Source of the DNA: Patescibacteria group bacterium
GTDB lineage: Bacteria; Patescibacteria; Paceibacteria; Paceibacterales; UBA10102
DNA length: 12,529 nt
Assembly (NCBI GenBank): GCA_024239055.1
Contig: JANBVJ010000008.1
Span: 1-12,529 of the forward strand
Direction of reading: 5' to 3'
Part shown: in pieces, positions 1 through 6,521 of the stretch
How positions within the stretch are numbered: position 1 is the first letter of the stretch
Layout of the letters: every line of letters begins with the position of its first letter
Made by a program: the position numbers and the translations under genes
The notes under the pieces: generated by a model
What the model was told of the DNA's origin: nothing
The model's database searches: none
What the model saw: only the letters and a program-made list of their open reading frames with translations

Positions 1-1349
1 GATATCTTAAAGTTATTAACCGCACCGCTCGCATCGACAAAGTCCAAAACAGTATTACCCTGATTACCTTGTATCAAACCAGTTAATTCAATATTATTTA
101 GACCTGTGATATTACGAGAGTCATCTAATATAACAGCAGGTGGTCCACTATTCTCTTGGATAAGCTTGCCTGTTGTCCCATTAAAACGTACAAGAGCATT
201 ATCGGTACTTGATGCTGGTCCAACAACATCACCACCACCCATGGATTGCCAAACAGTACCATTGTAAAACTCTAAATCATTAGCATCTAAGTTATGGTAT
301 TGCATTCCTTCAATAGCTGTTATTGCGTCTCTCTGTGCTGTTGTGCCTGAATTGACCAAGAACGCCTTGGTTGAGTCAGCTAAGTTAAGAGACACGTCAG
401 TTGGTGGTGCTGTTAAAGCACCTATAGTCATCTCATTTAGGACATGAACACCTTGATTAAATTGCCATGCATCAGTAACATTCTCCCAAATAATAGTTTT
501 ATCAGTAGTTCCTTTTAGCGTTATGCCCCCACCATCAGCGGTTACGTCCGTGGGAGTACCGACTACACCAAGTTCTATATTTTTGTCCTCTACCAAAAGA
601 GTTGTGGTATCTATGGTTGTAGTGGTTCCTTGAATTGTAAGATTACCAGATATTATTGCTGATCCGACCACATGCAATTTGGCTGATGGTGAATTAATAC
701 CGATACCGACTTTACCATCACCAAGAACTGTTAATAAATCAACATTAAGACTATCCTGGACTACAAAACTTGTTGCAGAAGTGTTGGTTCCTAATGTATT
801 AATTATTTTAGTTGTCGTACCTTGAGATCTAATTCTTACATCGCCTGAAGCTGCTGTAATTTGAATTAGGGTTATTGCGTCAAGATCAAGTTCTCCTAGA
901 GCAGAAGTCAAAAACAAATCAGAGTCTGATGTCACTTCTAAGCACGAAGTTGCTGATATTGTAAAATCACCTACAAGATTAGCTATACCACCTGTGAGAT
1001 TCAAATTAGTAAAGGTAGGGCTGTCTATAGTTCGCAATGCTTGACCAAATTCAACTGCTGTTGCTCCTGTATTTACCTGAACGACATTTCCAGCCTGCCC
1101 AGTATATGTAGAGGGAGTATCACTCATCTCAAGGAAAGTATCAAAACCTCCTGAATCTATTTGCGACCATGTAGGTGTTGTGTCTATTAAAATATAATAA
1201 GTATCATTATCTATTTGTCTAGCTACTTTTCCAATATCACTAATAGTATACTCATTAGTCGTTGGAGATAGACGGACTGCTTCATTTGAAAATGAAAATG
1301 CATAAATGATATGTATATCTTCTGCTTCTAAACTTTTATGTCTTGCCAT
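1..1349 (-). CDS. Large modular tail fibre protein, 3' end beyond the window
   Basis: The frame is open from the ATG at 1349 to the left edge: 449 residues are visible and no stop. Modules in order: an N-terminal part (1-60; DIHIIYAFSFSNEAVRLSPT, TYYILIDTTPTWSQID); 'F-L-E-M-S-D-T-P-S-T-Y-x-G-Q-A-G' with VVQVNTGATAVEF (72-101); SPTFTNLNLTG (110-120); VGIGINSPSAKLHVVGSAII (214-233); IELGVVGTPTDVTADGGGIT (258-277); LNLADSTKAFLVNSGTTAQR (321-340); FYNGTVWQ (361-368); and GDVVGPASSTDNALVRFNGT (373-392). These are hallmark modules of fibres in bacterial viruses, used to build trimeric shafts. The receptor-binding tip and any intramolecular chaperone would lie beyond the left edge. No TATA-like element precedes the gene, and its start is coupled by TAATG. 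Confidence 0.85.
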   Translation of the reverse strand, partial: MARHKSLEAEDIHIIYAFSFSNEAVRLSPTTNEYTISDIGKVARQIDNDTYYILIDTTPTWSQIDSGGFDTFLEMSDTPSTYTGQAGNVVQVNTGATAVEFGQALRTIDSPTFTNLNLTGGIANLVGDFTISATSCLEVTSDSDLFLTSALGELDLDAITLIQITAASGDVRIRSQGTTTKIINTLGTNTSATSFVVQDSLNVDLLTVLGDGKVGIGINSPSAKLHVVGSAIISGNLTIQGTTTTIDTTTLLVEDKNIELGVVGTPTDVTADGGGITLKGTTDKTIIWENVTDAWQFNQGVHVLNEMTIGALTAPPTDVSLNLADSTKAFLVNSGTTAQRDAITAIEGMQYHNLDANDLEFYNGTVWQSMGGGDVVGPASSTDNALVRFNGTTGKLIQENSGPPAVILDDSRNITGLNNIELTGLIQGNQGNTVLDFVDASGAVNNFKI

Positions 1350-1447
1350 TATATTGTTATTATATCCCCTTCTTCATCACTTACTACATCGCCTGTTTCT
1401 GCAGTAAGTATATTATCAAAACTTACTGGAATAGTTGTTAAAATCAT
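1349..1447 (-). CDS. 32-aa microprotein
   Basis: The ORF is locked between two junctions: its ATG overlaps the 120-aa gene stop (ATGA), and its TAA shares a base with the large fibre ATG (TAATG). The product is MILTTIPVSFDNILTAETGD followed by VVSDEEGDIITI. It is acidic, with beta-type residues at both ends and no membrane segment. Its compact form suggests a small strand-based peptide or a coupling ORF that carries ribosomes to the fibre gene. I do not recognise it. Confidence 0.5.
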   Translation of the reverse strand: MILTTIPVSFDNILTAETGDVVSDEEGDIITI

Positions 1448-1806
1448 AGTACCGTCACCCTGTATGCTGAATTTGCTATGTGAGTTATCCTTATTGAATC
1501 AACACTTATATTATCTATTGCATATACCTCACTATTTTTAACTGTTTTCTCATCTCCAAATATAACCCCATCACTAGAAATAGCCACAGTAAAATCTCCG
1601 GCACCATCATTCTGAATTGAAAACTCAGTGGCGTTCCTATCCAAGGCAGCGTTACAATCTAAAATTACTGGAGAATCTCCTACAACAAAATTAGTATCTT
1701 CGAATGTTTCAGGATTATCTGATACTGGTTGTTCTTTGACTTTCTTAGCAAGTGCAGTAGGATCATGCTCTAAATTAGCAAGATCTACTAAGGATTCATT
1801 TCCCAT
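1444..1806 (-). CDS. Beta-rich tail/fibre accessory protein, 120 aa
   Basis: Residues 1-45 are polar and probably flexible (MGNESLVDLANLEHDPTALA). The rest is a small beta-sandwich: ATEFSIQNDGAGDFTVAISS, then DGVIFGDEKTV and SVDSIRITHIANSAYRVTVL. The segment 'F-T-V-x-I-S-x-D-G' with a following aromatic and a final 'I-R-I-T-H' strand recalls the C-terminal domain of the hub and of the 2675 fibre, though this similarity is weaker. The closing 'S-A-Y-R-V-T-V' strand is typical of carbohydrate-binding or virion beta-domains. It lies directly before the large fibre and is probably a structural or chaperone partner. Its stop overlaps the next ATG (ATGA). Confidence 0.55.
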   Translation of the reverse strand: MGNESLVDLANLEHDPTALAKKVKEQPVSDNPETFEDTNFVVGDSPVILDCNAALDRNATEFSIQNDGAGDFTVAISSDGVIFGDEKTVKNSEVYAIDNISVDSIRITHIANSAYRVTVL

Positions 1807-1825
1807 AATTATTCAATAACTCTTT

Positions 1826-1834
1826 CTTATAAAT
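1826..1834 (-). promoter_or_regulatory. TATA-like element for the gene at 1806
   Basis: Minus-strand ATTTATAAG is centred about 24-25 nt before the ATG at 1806, within the 38-nt gap after the holin-like gene. It has the spacing seen at the other starts. It would transcribe the last fibre genes separately. Confidence 0.55.
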
Positions 1835-1844
1835 AATTATTGGT

Positions 1845-2048
1845 TTATCTTCTGTTTATTACCGGCCAATCTCTTATACCAAATGCCAACTTCAACGCAC
1901 CAACTTCTGCGAATAATGCCACTACAGCACTAGTCATATCTATTGATCCGGTGAGCCAACTACCGACGGTTGCCAGTATTGCCGAGCCTGCCAACAATAC
2001 AACACCTACTTTGGTTTGAGACCTGTACCAGGGTTTATTTTGTGCCAT
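1845..2048 (-). CDS. Holin-like membrane protein, 67 aa
   Basis: The start at 2048 is chosen because its ATG shares a base with the previous stop (TAATG); the longer frame to 2102 overlaps the XhlA-like gene. The protein opens MAQNKPWYRSQTKVGVVLLA, a 'K-x-W-Y-x-S-x-T' beginning often seen in phage holin-type proteins. Two hydrophobic segments follow: VGVVLLAGSAILATVGSWL (residues 14-32) and TSAVVALFAEVGALKLAFGI (about 39-58). The ending (RDWPVINRR) is polar. Two spans and a basic tail fit a class II holin. No endolysin gene is seen in the window, and archaeal lysis proteins are poorly known, so lysis is only inferred. Confidence 0.6.
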   Translation of the reverse strand: MAQNKPWYRSQTKVGVVLLAGSAILATVGSWLTGSIDMTSAVVALFAEVGALKLAFGIRDWPVINRR

Positions 2049-2245
2049 TATATAGGTAAGAACTTCCTTAATCCGAGGACGACAGTCAATACAAAAAGCC
2101 ATGCATAGTGTATCTTTCTGTGAAACCTCGTGTCACCTATCCTTCTTCTTATGTGTACTAAGTTATTATATATCAAGATATCTCTGTCTGTACTTCTCAT
2201 TTTCTTGAATTGCTCCAGACTGATATCCAAACCATTGTTTACCAT
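2048..2245 (-). CDS. XhlA-like small membrane-anchored protein, 65 aa
   Basis: The chosen ATG at 2245 overlaps the previous stop by 7 nt and is preceded by GGTGGTGAT, a plausible ribosome binding site. The upstream in-frame ATG at 2299 would overlap that gene far more. The protein starts MVNNGLDISLEQFKKMRSTD, continues with a basic helix (IYNNLVHIRRRIGDTRFHRK) and ends with one transmembrane segment (YAWLFVLTVVLGLRKFLPI). A soluble helix with a C-terminal anchor is the layout of XhlA/haemolysin-type phage proteins, which work with a holin. The next gene is holin-like. The match is in layout, not in close sequence. Confidence 0.6.
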   Translation of the reverse strand: MVNNGLDISLEQFKKMRSTDRDILIYNNLVHIRRRIGDTRFHRKIHYAWLFVLTVVLGLRKFLPI

Positions 2246-2526
2246 GGTATCACCACCAAAATAAAGCTTGTAATAATCGCTGGAACAATGTCTCTCCAAT
2301 GTGTTAATACTGTTTTAACTCTATAAATAAAAATATATTCTATTTTGGTATCATATCTATGGTGGTTTCCTTGGTTCATCATTATGAAATTTTTATTGCA
2401 TTTAAACCAACCAGCTTTTTTAAATTGTGGATATTCCGGGCTAGCAGAAATCCAAAATATATTGTCCACTGACATAGTGAACATTATTGCTACATAAAAT
2501 ATTAACCATTCAATTATAAAACTCAT
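2239..2526 (-). CDS. Membrane protein with two spans, 95 aa
   Basis: The N-terminus (MSFIIEWLIFYVAIMFTMSV, residues 1-20) is a transmembrane segment. The C-terminus (about 80-95: IVPAIITSFILVVIPW) is a second. The central part is polar and basic (FKKAGWFKCNKNFIMMNQGN, then RYDTKIEYIFIYRVKT) and contains two His (HH) and one Cys. It has no known motif. It is the first of three membrane proteins in a row, and is linked to its neighbours by a 4-nt overlap before and a 7-nt overlap after. This suggests a membrane or lysis cassette, but no direct evidence supports that role for this protein. Confidence 0.6.
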   Translation of the reverse strand: MSFIIEWLIFYVAIMFTMSVDNIFWISASPEYPQFKKAGWFKCNKNFIMMNQGNHHRYDTKIEYIFIYRVKTVLTHWRDIVPAIITSFILVVIPW

Positions 2527-2675
2527 ATTCTCTCGTTGATATCATTTAATTTATCATAAAGATCTAATATTGTGTCCTGTATTTCTTCAAGGCTTCCTCC
2601 AGAGAACTTTGGAGTTTCCACTAATTTTTTCTTTTCTGATATTTCGTTCTTTATCTCATCCTTTGTTTTTACCAT
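2523..2675 (-). CDS. 50-aa helical protein
   Basis: This short ORF starts in the stop codon of the fibre gene (TAATG) and ends in the start codon of the next gene (ATGA). It encodes a charged helix, MVKTKDEIKNEISEKKKLVE, then a short loop TPKFSGGSLE, then EIQDTILDLYDKLNDINERI. This is helix-loop-helix, likely a coiled coil. Small proteins of this kind are frequent in tail-lysis modules and may be chaperones for fibres or partners of the membrane proteins that follow. I do not recognise the family. Confidence 0.6.
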   Translation of the reverse strand: MVKTKDEIKNEISEKKKLVETPKFSGGSLEEIQDTILDLYDKLNDINERI

Positions 2676-3691
2676 TAGTAATAGTTATAAGTTGTAGCAT
2701 GATGCCATAAAATAGGCATATCTGTGGTTGTTGATACCATTGCAGCCTTCATTTTTAATTGTGTTCCAGTATTAGTAAATCTATGGATTTGATTTGGCGT
2801 TACACTTTCATAATTTGCACCGTTATCTGCCGATAAAGTATAAGCTATACTTCCCGCACCAGTGTCGTCACTCACTACCAGAATTGCATTAGTTATAGTC
2901 CCTAATGCTGTAGTTGTTGATGAAATAAAATTGTCAGATTCTGCAACTCCATCTATAAATCTTTCAAAAGAAATAGATGCCGATGCAGTAGTGCCTCCAA
3001 AAGAACTACTGGCCAATATTCTAAGATGCCACACATCTCCATCGACCAAAGAAGAAATATCGGTTCCAGTGTCACCAGTACTGGTTATATCAGTTCCTTT
3101 TCCCAAAGTATTTCCGGTAGTATTAATATTAATTCTAAATGTTCCTGGTGTTCCGGAAGCATTACCTGAACTTATACGCTGCTCATTAATTATTACACTA
3201 TTCCCGCTACCATCAATTATACTAATAGATGCAACTGAATCACCACCAGCACCAGAAGCATTTAAACTAAAACTTCTAAATTTAACGAAAAAAACAAGAC
3301 CATCAGAATTTAAATCCAATGAACTAGCTCCATCTGCAATAGCTGTACTGGTCTGAATCCCACTACTTGAAACTATGATATCTTGTGTATTCTCACTAGC
3401 AGTATTTACTATTGTCCAAATAGTTGCATCAATAGAAGAATCATCATGATTATCCATGACTGCTGCGGGAAAAACTGGCGTATCATCAATATCTGAATTA
3501 GTTGTATCTATTTGAGAATTATCATCTAAATCATCTTGCTGTAGATTTAAAAAACTTGCAACTAAATCAGCATCATAACCTAAAAGTGTTGCATTCCATA
3601 ATAGATTTGCAGTGTTTTTAAAATTCAAACCTAAAGCATCCATTACTTCATCTGCATCTGCTGGTTGCCCGCTCTCAATTGATCCTACCAT
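2675..3691 (-). CDS. Tail fibre / spike protein with C-terminal beta-domain, 338 aa
   Basis: Residues 1-50 are helical (DADEVMDALGLNFKNTANLL, then DADLVASFLNLQ). An Asp-rich linker follows (52-90: DDLDDNSQIDTTNSDIDD). Residues 90-275 form a Ser/Thr/Gly-rich all-beta domain (GLVFFVKFRSFSLNASG, SVASISIIDGSGNSVIINE, DVWHLRILASSSFGGTTASA, SISFERFIDG). This is the style of concanavalin-like lectin domains of fibres. The end (280-338: SIAYTLSADNGANYESVTPN, then FTNTGTQLKMKAAM) repeats the beta-domain at the hub C-terminus. The Asp-rich linker could bind calcium, but this is not shown. The protein probably binds glycans on the host. The start is coupled to the previous gene by TAATG. Confidence 0.65.
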   Translation of the reverse strand: MVGSIESGQPADADEVMDALGLNFKNTANLLWNATLLGYDADLVASFLNLQQDDLDDNSQIDTTNSDIDDTPVFPAAVMDNHDDSSIDATIWTIVNTASENTQDIIVSSSGIQTSTAIADGASSLDLNSDGLVFFVKFRSFSLNASGAGGDSVASISIIDGSGNSVIINEQRISSGNASGTPGTFRININTTGNTLGKGTDITSTGDTGTDISSLVDGDVWHLRILASSSFGGTTASASISFERFIDGVAESDNFISSTTTALGTITNAILVVSDDTGAGSIAYTLSADNGANYESVTPNQIHRFTNTGTQLKMKAAMVSTTTDMPILWHHATTYNYY

Positions 3692-4089
3692 TATAATATT
3701 TTGTCTTTCTCAATATACGTAACTTGTATTGAGGTTGTTTTAGTTAGTGCTGTGTGAACTGCGCGACTGAAAAGTAATCTCGTTCCATCTGTATTTATTA
3801 TTCCGAATTCTGTTAGACTATTTCCATTTGCTTCTGTCGTAGAAACAAAACATCTAATTGTGGCCTGAAAATTTGTGGTATCTAATACAGGGAATCCCGT
3901 GACAAAAACTTTGAATTGTGTTCCATTGATATTCACGGGAATGGCCATATCTGTATCACCCACTGCAGGAGTCGTAGTCCCTGTACCTATCTTGAATTGG
4001 GTTGGTGCGGTTATAGTTGGAATTGCAGTAAAAGTCCTATGCAATGTTATTAATCTTCCATTATTCGTGATTACCTGTCCTGTGGCCAT
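3691..4089 (-). CDS. Fibre-attachment or tail-tip protein, 132 aa
   Basis: The protein opens MATGQVITNNGRLITLHRTF, passes through FKIGTGTTTPAVGDTDMAIP, and ends NSLTEFGIINTDGTRLLFSR, AVHTALTKTTSIQVTYIEK. This ending matches a widespread motif in tailed-virus fibre and tail-collar proteins: a 'TEFG-I-x-N-x-D-G-T-L-x-x-R' turn, an 'A-I-T-K' segment, then a final strand of the type 'I-x-V-x-Y'. These are usually small beta-sandwiches at the base of a fibre. It would join the hub to the fibre that follows. Its stop overlaps the next ATG (TAATG). The start has its own TATA-like element. Confidence 0.6.
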   Translation of the reverse strand: MATGQVITNNGRLITLHRTFTAIPTITAPTQFKIGTGTTTPAVGDTDMAIPVNINGTQFKVFVTGFPVLDTTNFQATIRCFVSTTEANGNSLTEFGIINTDGTRLLFSRAVHTALTKTTSIQVTYIEKDKIL

Positions 4090-4110
4090 GTTATTCTGTA
4101 TATTTTATAA

Positions 4111-4120
4111 TTTATATATT
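4111..4120 (-). promoter_or_regulatory. TATA-like element for the fibre-type gene at 4089
   Basis: Minus-strand AATATATAAA is centred 26-27 nt before the ATG at 4089. A second AT run (TTATAAAATA, 4101-4110) lies closer. The 30-nt gap has no Shine-Dalgarno, consistent with a leaderless start. Confidence 0.55.
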
Positions 4121-6021
4121 TAATGATAATTTGTTATTGTGACTTGACTTATTTCTCCTGTACTAGCTGCATTTTCTGTTATTCTGAATCTAAGATCTGT
4201 GCCTGTTGTTGAAAAAGTATGCGCAGTTCCAGGAGTAACTGTTTCAAATGTAGAACCATCCGCAGCCATTTCATAAGTAAAGCTTCCACTCACTTCGGTA
4301 GAATTTAATGTCGCAGCAAGGATGGTCCCATTGTTAAAATCAACACTCTTGCTTAATGCAATTTGTCCTGATGTGAATATGACACTTCCTGTTGTGCTCC
4401 AACTAGCAGTTCCACTTGTATCTTCGAAATCCTCGTCGATAAAATCTTCCGTGTATGAATTCTCAAATTGCTGGATAAAGTGATCTGTTTCTGCCTCGAA
4501 TGCTGTTGCAGCAGTTCCCCAATTATCAGTATTCCATATTCCATGATCTACATTATTCCAGATCATTACATTATTTGTGACATTATAAGCTTCAGTAAAA
4601 AGTCTTCTATATCTTGGTGAAGATGTTAAAGTATTTTTGAAATCGAATAACTCCAATAATAAATCCTGATTCCTTAAATTTTTCTCTTCTAATCTTTTTA
4701 GTCTCTCCTCAACATTAAATTGCCAATCTCTCATACGCAATGCCTCATCACCAACAGTCAATTCCTGACTTGAACCAGGATATTTTATCACTTGCTTAGT
4801 TATTATAAGATTTTGATTTATATTCGGCTTACTCAAAGTATCAACCACTGTAACAGTGTCCCCAACATTCAAACTTATAGTACTAACACTCTTGACAAGT
4901 ATTTCTCCCACCAGAAAGGGAGTCGAAAATCGATCCAATATCTGAGCAGTTCTTGCTTCTGCATCTGCAATAGTTTGAACATCATCCAAAGTTATTTCTT
5001 TCTCCCATGATCCGAAAGTATCTATACTATTTTGATTAATCTGATGGACAGGGGCAGGAGCCAGCCAAGTATAATCAACGAAGGCAAAGTCATTAGCTAC
5101 GAAAGTTGTTCCTGTTGCAGGTTTTATCTGTTTGTTTTCTTTATCCATAAACCAAAAGTTAGTAGTAGATGAATCCTCACCACCGCCTTCTCTAATTGTT
5201 GTTGGGGGGTCAGAAGAATCTATAGTAAGTTTAGCTGATTCTGGAGTTTCAGGTAGGGTTATCCCTGTAGTTTCGAAATTTGCCGTTATTCCTATTTGTC
5301 CTGCTCCACTTAAAGGGAATCTTAAATCTGTTTCATGAACTGCCCCATCTACTCTTAAGTCATTTACCATCATACTAGTATCAGTGGACCATCTAGGCAA
5401 TCCGAGAATCTCTGTTCCAACTGTTAAAATAGTTCCACTAGTTGTAAATCCTCGAGGTTCAAAATGTACTGTATCATTTATAGCATCATAAAAAACCTGA
5501 TATTGTACAGCTTTTGCCAATGCCATTAGTCTCTCATAAATATCCGCTTGATCACATCTAAATTCTGCAATTGTTTCACCTTGGGCAGTTCCTGTAACTT
5601 GTTCCGCAGAAGTAAGTCCTCCGAATGTTTCAATCAAATCTTTAGCAATCGCACTAACTTGACCCGCTTGTACGCCTGTATCTAAATAAATATTATTTAC
5701 GATTTTTCTAACCAGATCCCACATCTTATCTCTACAAGTGATTCTTATTACTCCTCCTTCTGGACCAAAATTAGAAATAAATCCTTCAAACATTTTAGCA
5801 TCTGTGGATGTGGTGAAGCCTGTAAAAACACTAACAGTTTGTCCAACCGCTAAAGCAACAGTGTCATTTGTTGACTGTAAAACTAACATTTCCATCTCGG
5901 AAATTCCCCTCTCTATGGTTCTTTCATATTCAAAATTAATTAATAATCTTAAATCTCCTACATCAGAATCATCTTTTATTGTGACTCCATTAATTATAAC
6001 TTTGGTCAATAAGTTTCCCAT
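4120..6021 (-). CDS. Tail hub / baseplate protein with C-terminal beta-domain
   Basis: This 633-residue protein carries features of XkdQ/gpD/gp27-like hubs. The N-terminal beta part (1-100) has YERTIERGISEMEMLVLQST, VGQTVSVFTG, MFEGFISNFGPEG and VIRITCRDKMWDL. A helical linker (115-175) follows with AKDLIETFGG and IYERLMALAKAVQYQVFYD. Then comes LGLPRWSTDTSMMVNDLRV with VDGA, the usual point where hub proteins re-enter the barrel, and DAEARTAQILDRFS, SLNVGDTVTV near 355-392. A coiled coil lies at about 436-462 (VEERLKRLEEKNLRNQDLLL). The last 90 residues form a separate beta-domain related to one in the fibre at 2675. The protein should sit at the tail tip and carry fibres. Its C-terminal domain is an unusual addition for a hub. 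Confidence 0.8.
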   Translation of the reverse strand: MGNLLTKVIINGVTIKDDSDVGDLRLLINFEYERTIERGISEMEMLVLQSTNDTVALAVGQTVSVFTGFTTSTDAKMFEGFISNFGPEGGVIRITCRDKMWDLVRKIVNNIYLDTGVQAGQVSAIAKDLIETFGGLTSAEQVTGTAQGETIAEFRCDQADIYERLMALAKAVQYQVFYDAINDTVHFEPRGFTTSGTILTVGTEILGLPRWSTDTSMMVNDLRVDGAVHETDLRFPLSGAGQIGITANFETTGITLPETPESAKLTIDSSDPPTTIREGGGEDSSTTNFWFMDKENKQIKPATGTTFVANDFAFVDYTWLAPAPVHQINQNSIDTFGSWEKEITLDDVQTIADAEARTAQILDRFSTPFLVGEILVKSVSTISLNVGDTVTVVDTLSKPNINQNLIITKQVIKYPGSSQELTVGDEALRMRDWQFNVEERLKRLEEKNLRNQDLLLELFDFKNTLTSSPRYRRLFTEAYNVTNNVMIWNNVDHGIWNTDNWGTAATAFEAETDHFIQQFENSYTEDFIDEDFEDTSGTASWSTTGSVIFTSGQIALSKSVDFNNGTILAATLNSTEVSGSFTYEMAADGSTFETVTPGTAHTFSTTGTDLRFRITENAASTGEISQVTITNYH

Positions 6022-6392
6022 TATACCGCCCCTGCTCCCTCTGTTAATTCCAATCTATAGCTTATTTTATTTGGATCTCCTTTCACATAATCCCAGTTAA
6101 AAGATTTGACAAACACTGTTTTGTTTGCAAATGTGGATAAACTACTAACAAAAGTTACTCCTGACTGACCTCCGGCAATCAATGCTTCAATAACAGTTAT
6201 GAATGTATTAAGGGCCGCAGCAGTTCCAGATTTTATTCCATCTATACTGATGGTTCTGGTCACCCCGAATAAATCTAACAATATAGATGTGCTGCTATCT
6301 GAACCAGGCAAGGGCTGATTGAATAAACTTGAATCTTTGTTTTGGGTTTCTGTCTGGATGTTCCCCAGATTCGTTCCGTCTAAAGTGGCCAT
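6021..6392 (-). CDS. Baseplate / tail tip protein upstream of the hub, 123 aa
   Basis: The first 30 residues are polar and probably flexible. The rest reads SILLDLFGVTRTISIDGIKS, then FITVIEALIAGGQSGVTFVS, and ends VFVKSFNWDYVKGDPNKISY and RLELTEG. A strand pair, a helix and a closing 'W-D-Y-x-x-G-x-P-N-x-I-x-Y-R-L-E-L-x-E' pattern recalls small baseplate proteins encoded just before a gp27/XkdQ-type hub. In those proteins the final strand ends in a 'Y-x-x-x-F-x-E' motif. It probably connects the tube or tape measure to the hub. It has a strong ribosome binding site. Its stop shares a base with the hub ATG (TAATG), which points to coupled expression. The family name is uncertain. Confidence 0.55.
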   Translation of the reverse strand: MATLDGTNLGNIQTETQNKDSSLFNQPLPGSDSSTSILLDLFGVTRTISIDGIKSGTAAALNTFITVIEALIAGGQSGVTFVSSLSTFANKTVFVKSFNWDYVKGDPNKISYRLELTEGAGAV

Positions 6393-6516
6393 TTATATCC
6401 CTCCTTAATTGTTTAATTTCCATGAGTATTTCTTTTTGTATTGTTGCTTGAGCTATAGTGAATGTTTTTATATCTACTAATTCTTTTTCAATCTTTTTTA
6501 AATTCTGTTTTTCCAT
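6295..6516 (-). CDS. Small coiled-coil ORF downstream of the tape measure, 73 aa
   Basis: The ATG lies 5 nt after the tape measure stop, with AAGG just before it. Residues 1 to about 42 form a charged helix with heptad-like spacing (NLKKIEKELVDIKTFTIAQA, then LMEIKQLRRDI). The remaining 31 residues are encoded in a 98-nt overlap with the next gene in another frame. They are basic and low in pattern, as expected when the other frame drives the sequence. The helical part fills a 129-nt gap that would otherwise be empty, so the ORF is probably real, but the tail may be of little importance. Function is unknown; a structural or scaffold helix near the baseplate is possible. Confidence 0.45.
   Translation of the reverse strand: MEKQNLKKIEKELVDIKTFTIAQATIQKEILMEIKQLRRDINGHFRRNESGEHPDRNPKQRFKFIQSALAWFR
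6393..6406 (-). promoter_or_regulatory. Shine-Dalgarno sequence for the gene starting at 6392
   Basis: Minus-strand AAGGAGGGATATAA directly precedes the ATG. The GGAGGG core with a 6-nt spacer is the only strong ribosome binding site in the window. It fixes this start even though the preceding ORF overlaps it. Confidence 0.75.
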
Positions 6517-6521
6517 TTGCC

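Noticed and set aside
2048..2299. Longer forms of the XhlA-like (to 2299) and holin-like (to 2102) proteins
   Set aside because: The extensions overlap the preceding genes by about 60 nt. The internal ATGs at 2245 and 2048 sit at short junctions and give typical N-termini.
2862..3356. Plus-strand ORF of 164 aa
   Set aside because: It lies fully inside the 338-aa fibre gene. Its Pro/Leu/Val/Ile-rich product is the usual shadow of Ser/Thr/Gly-rich beta protein codons, and it has no start signal.
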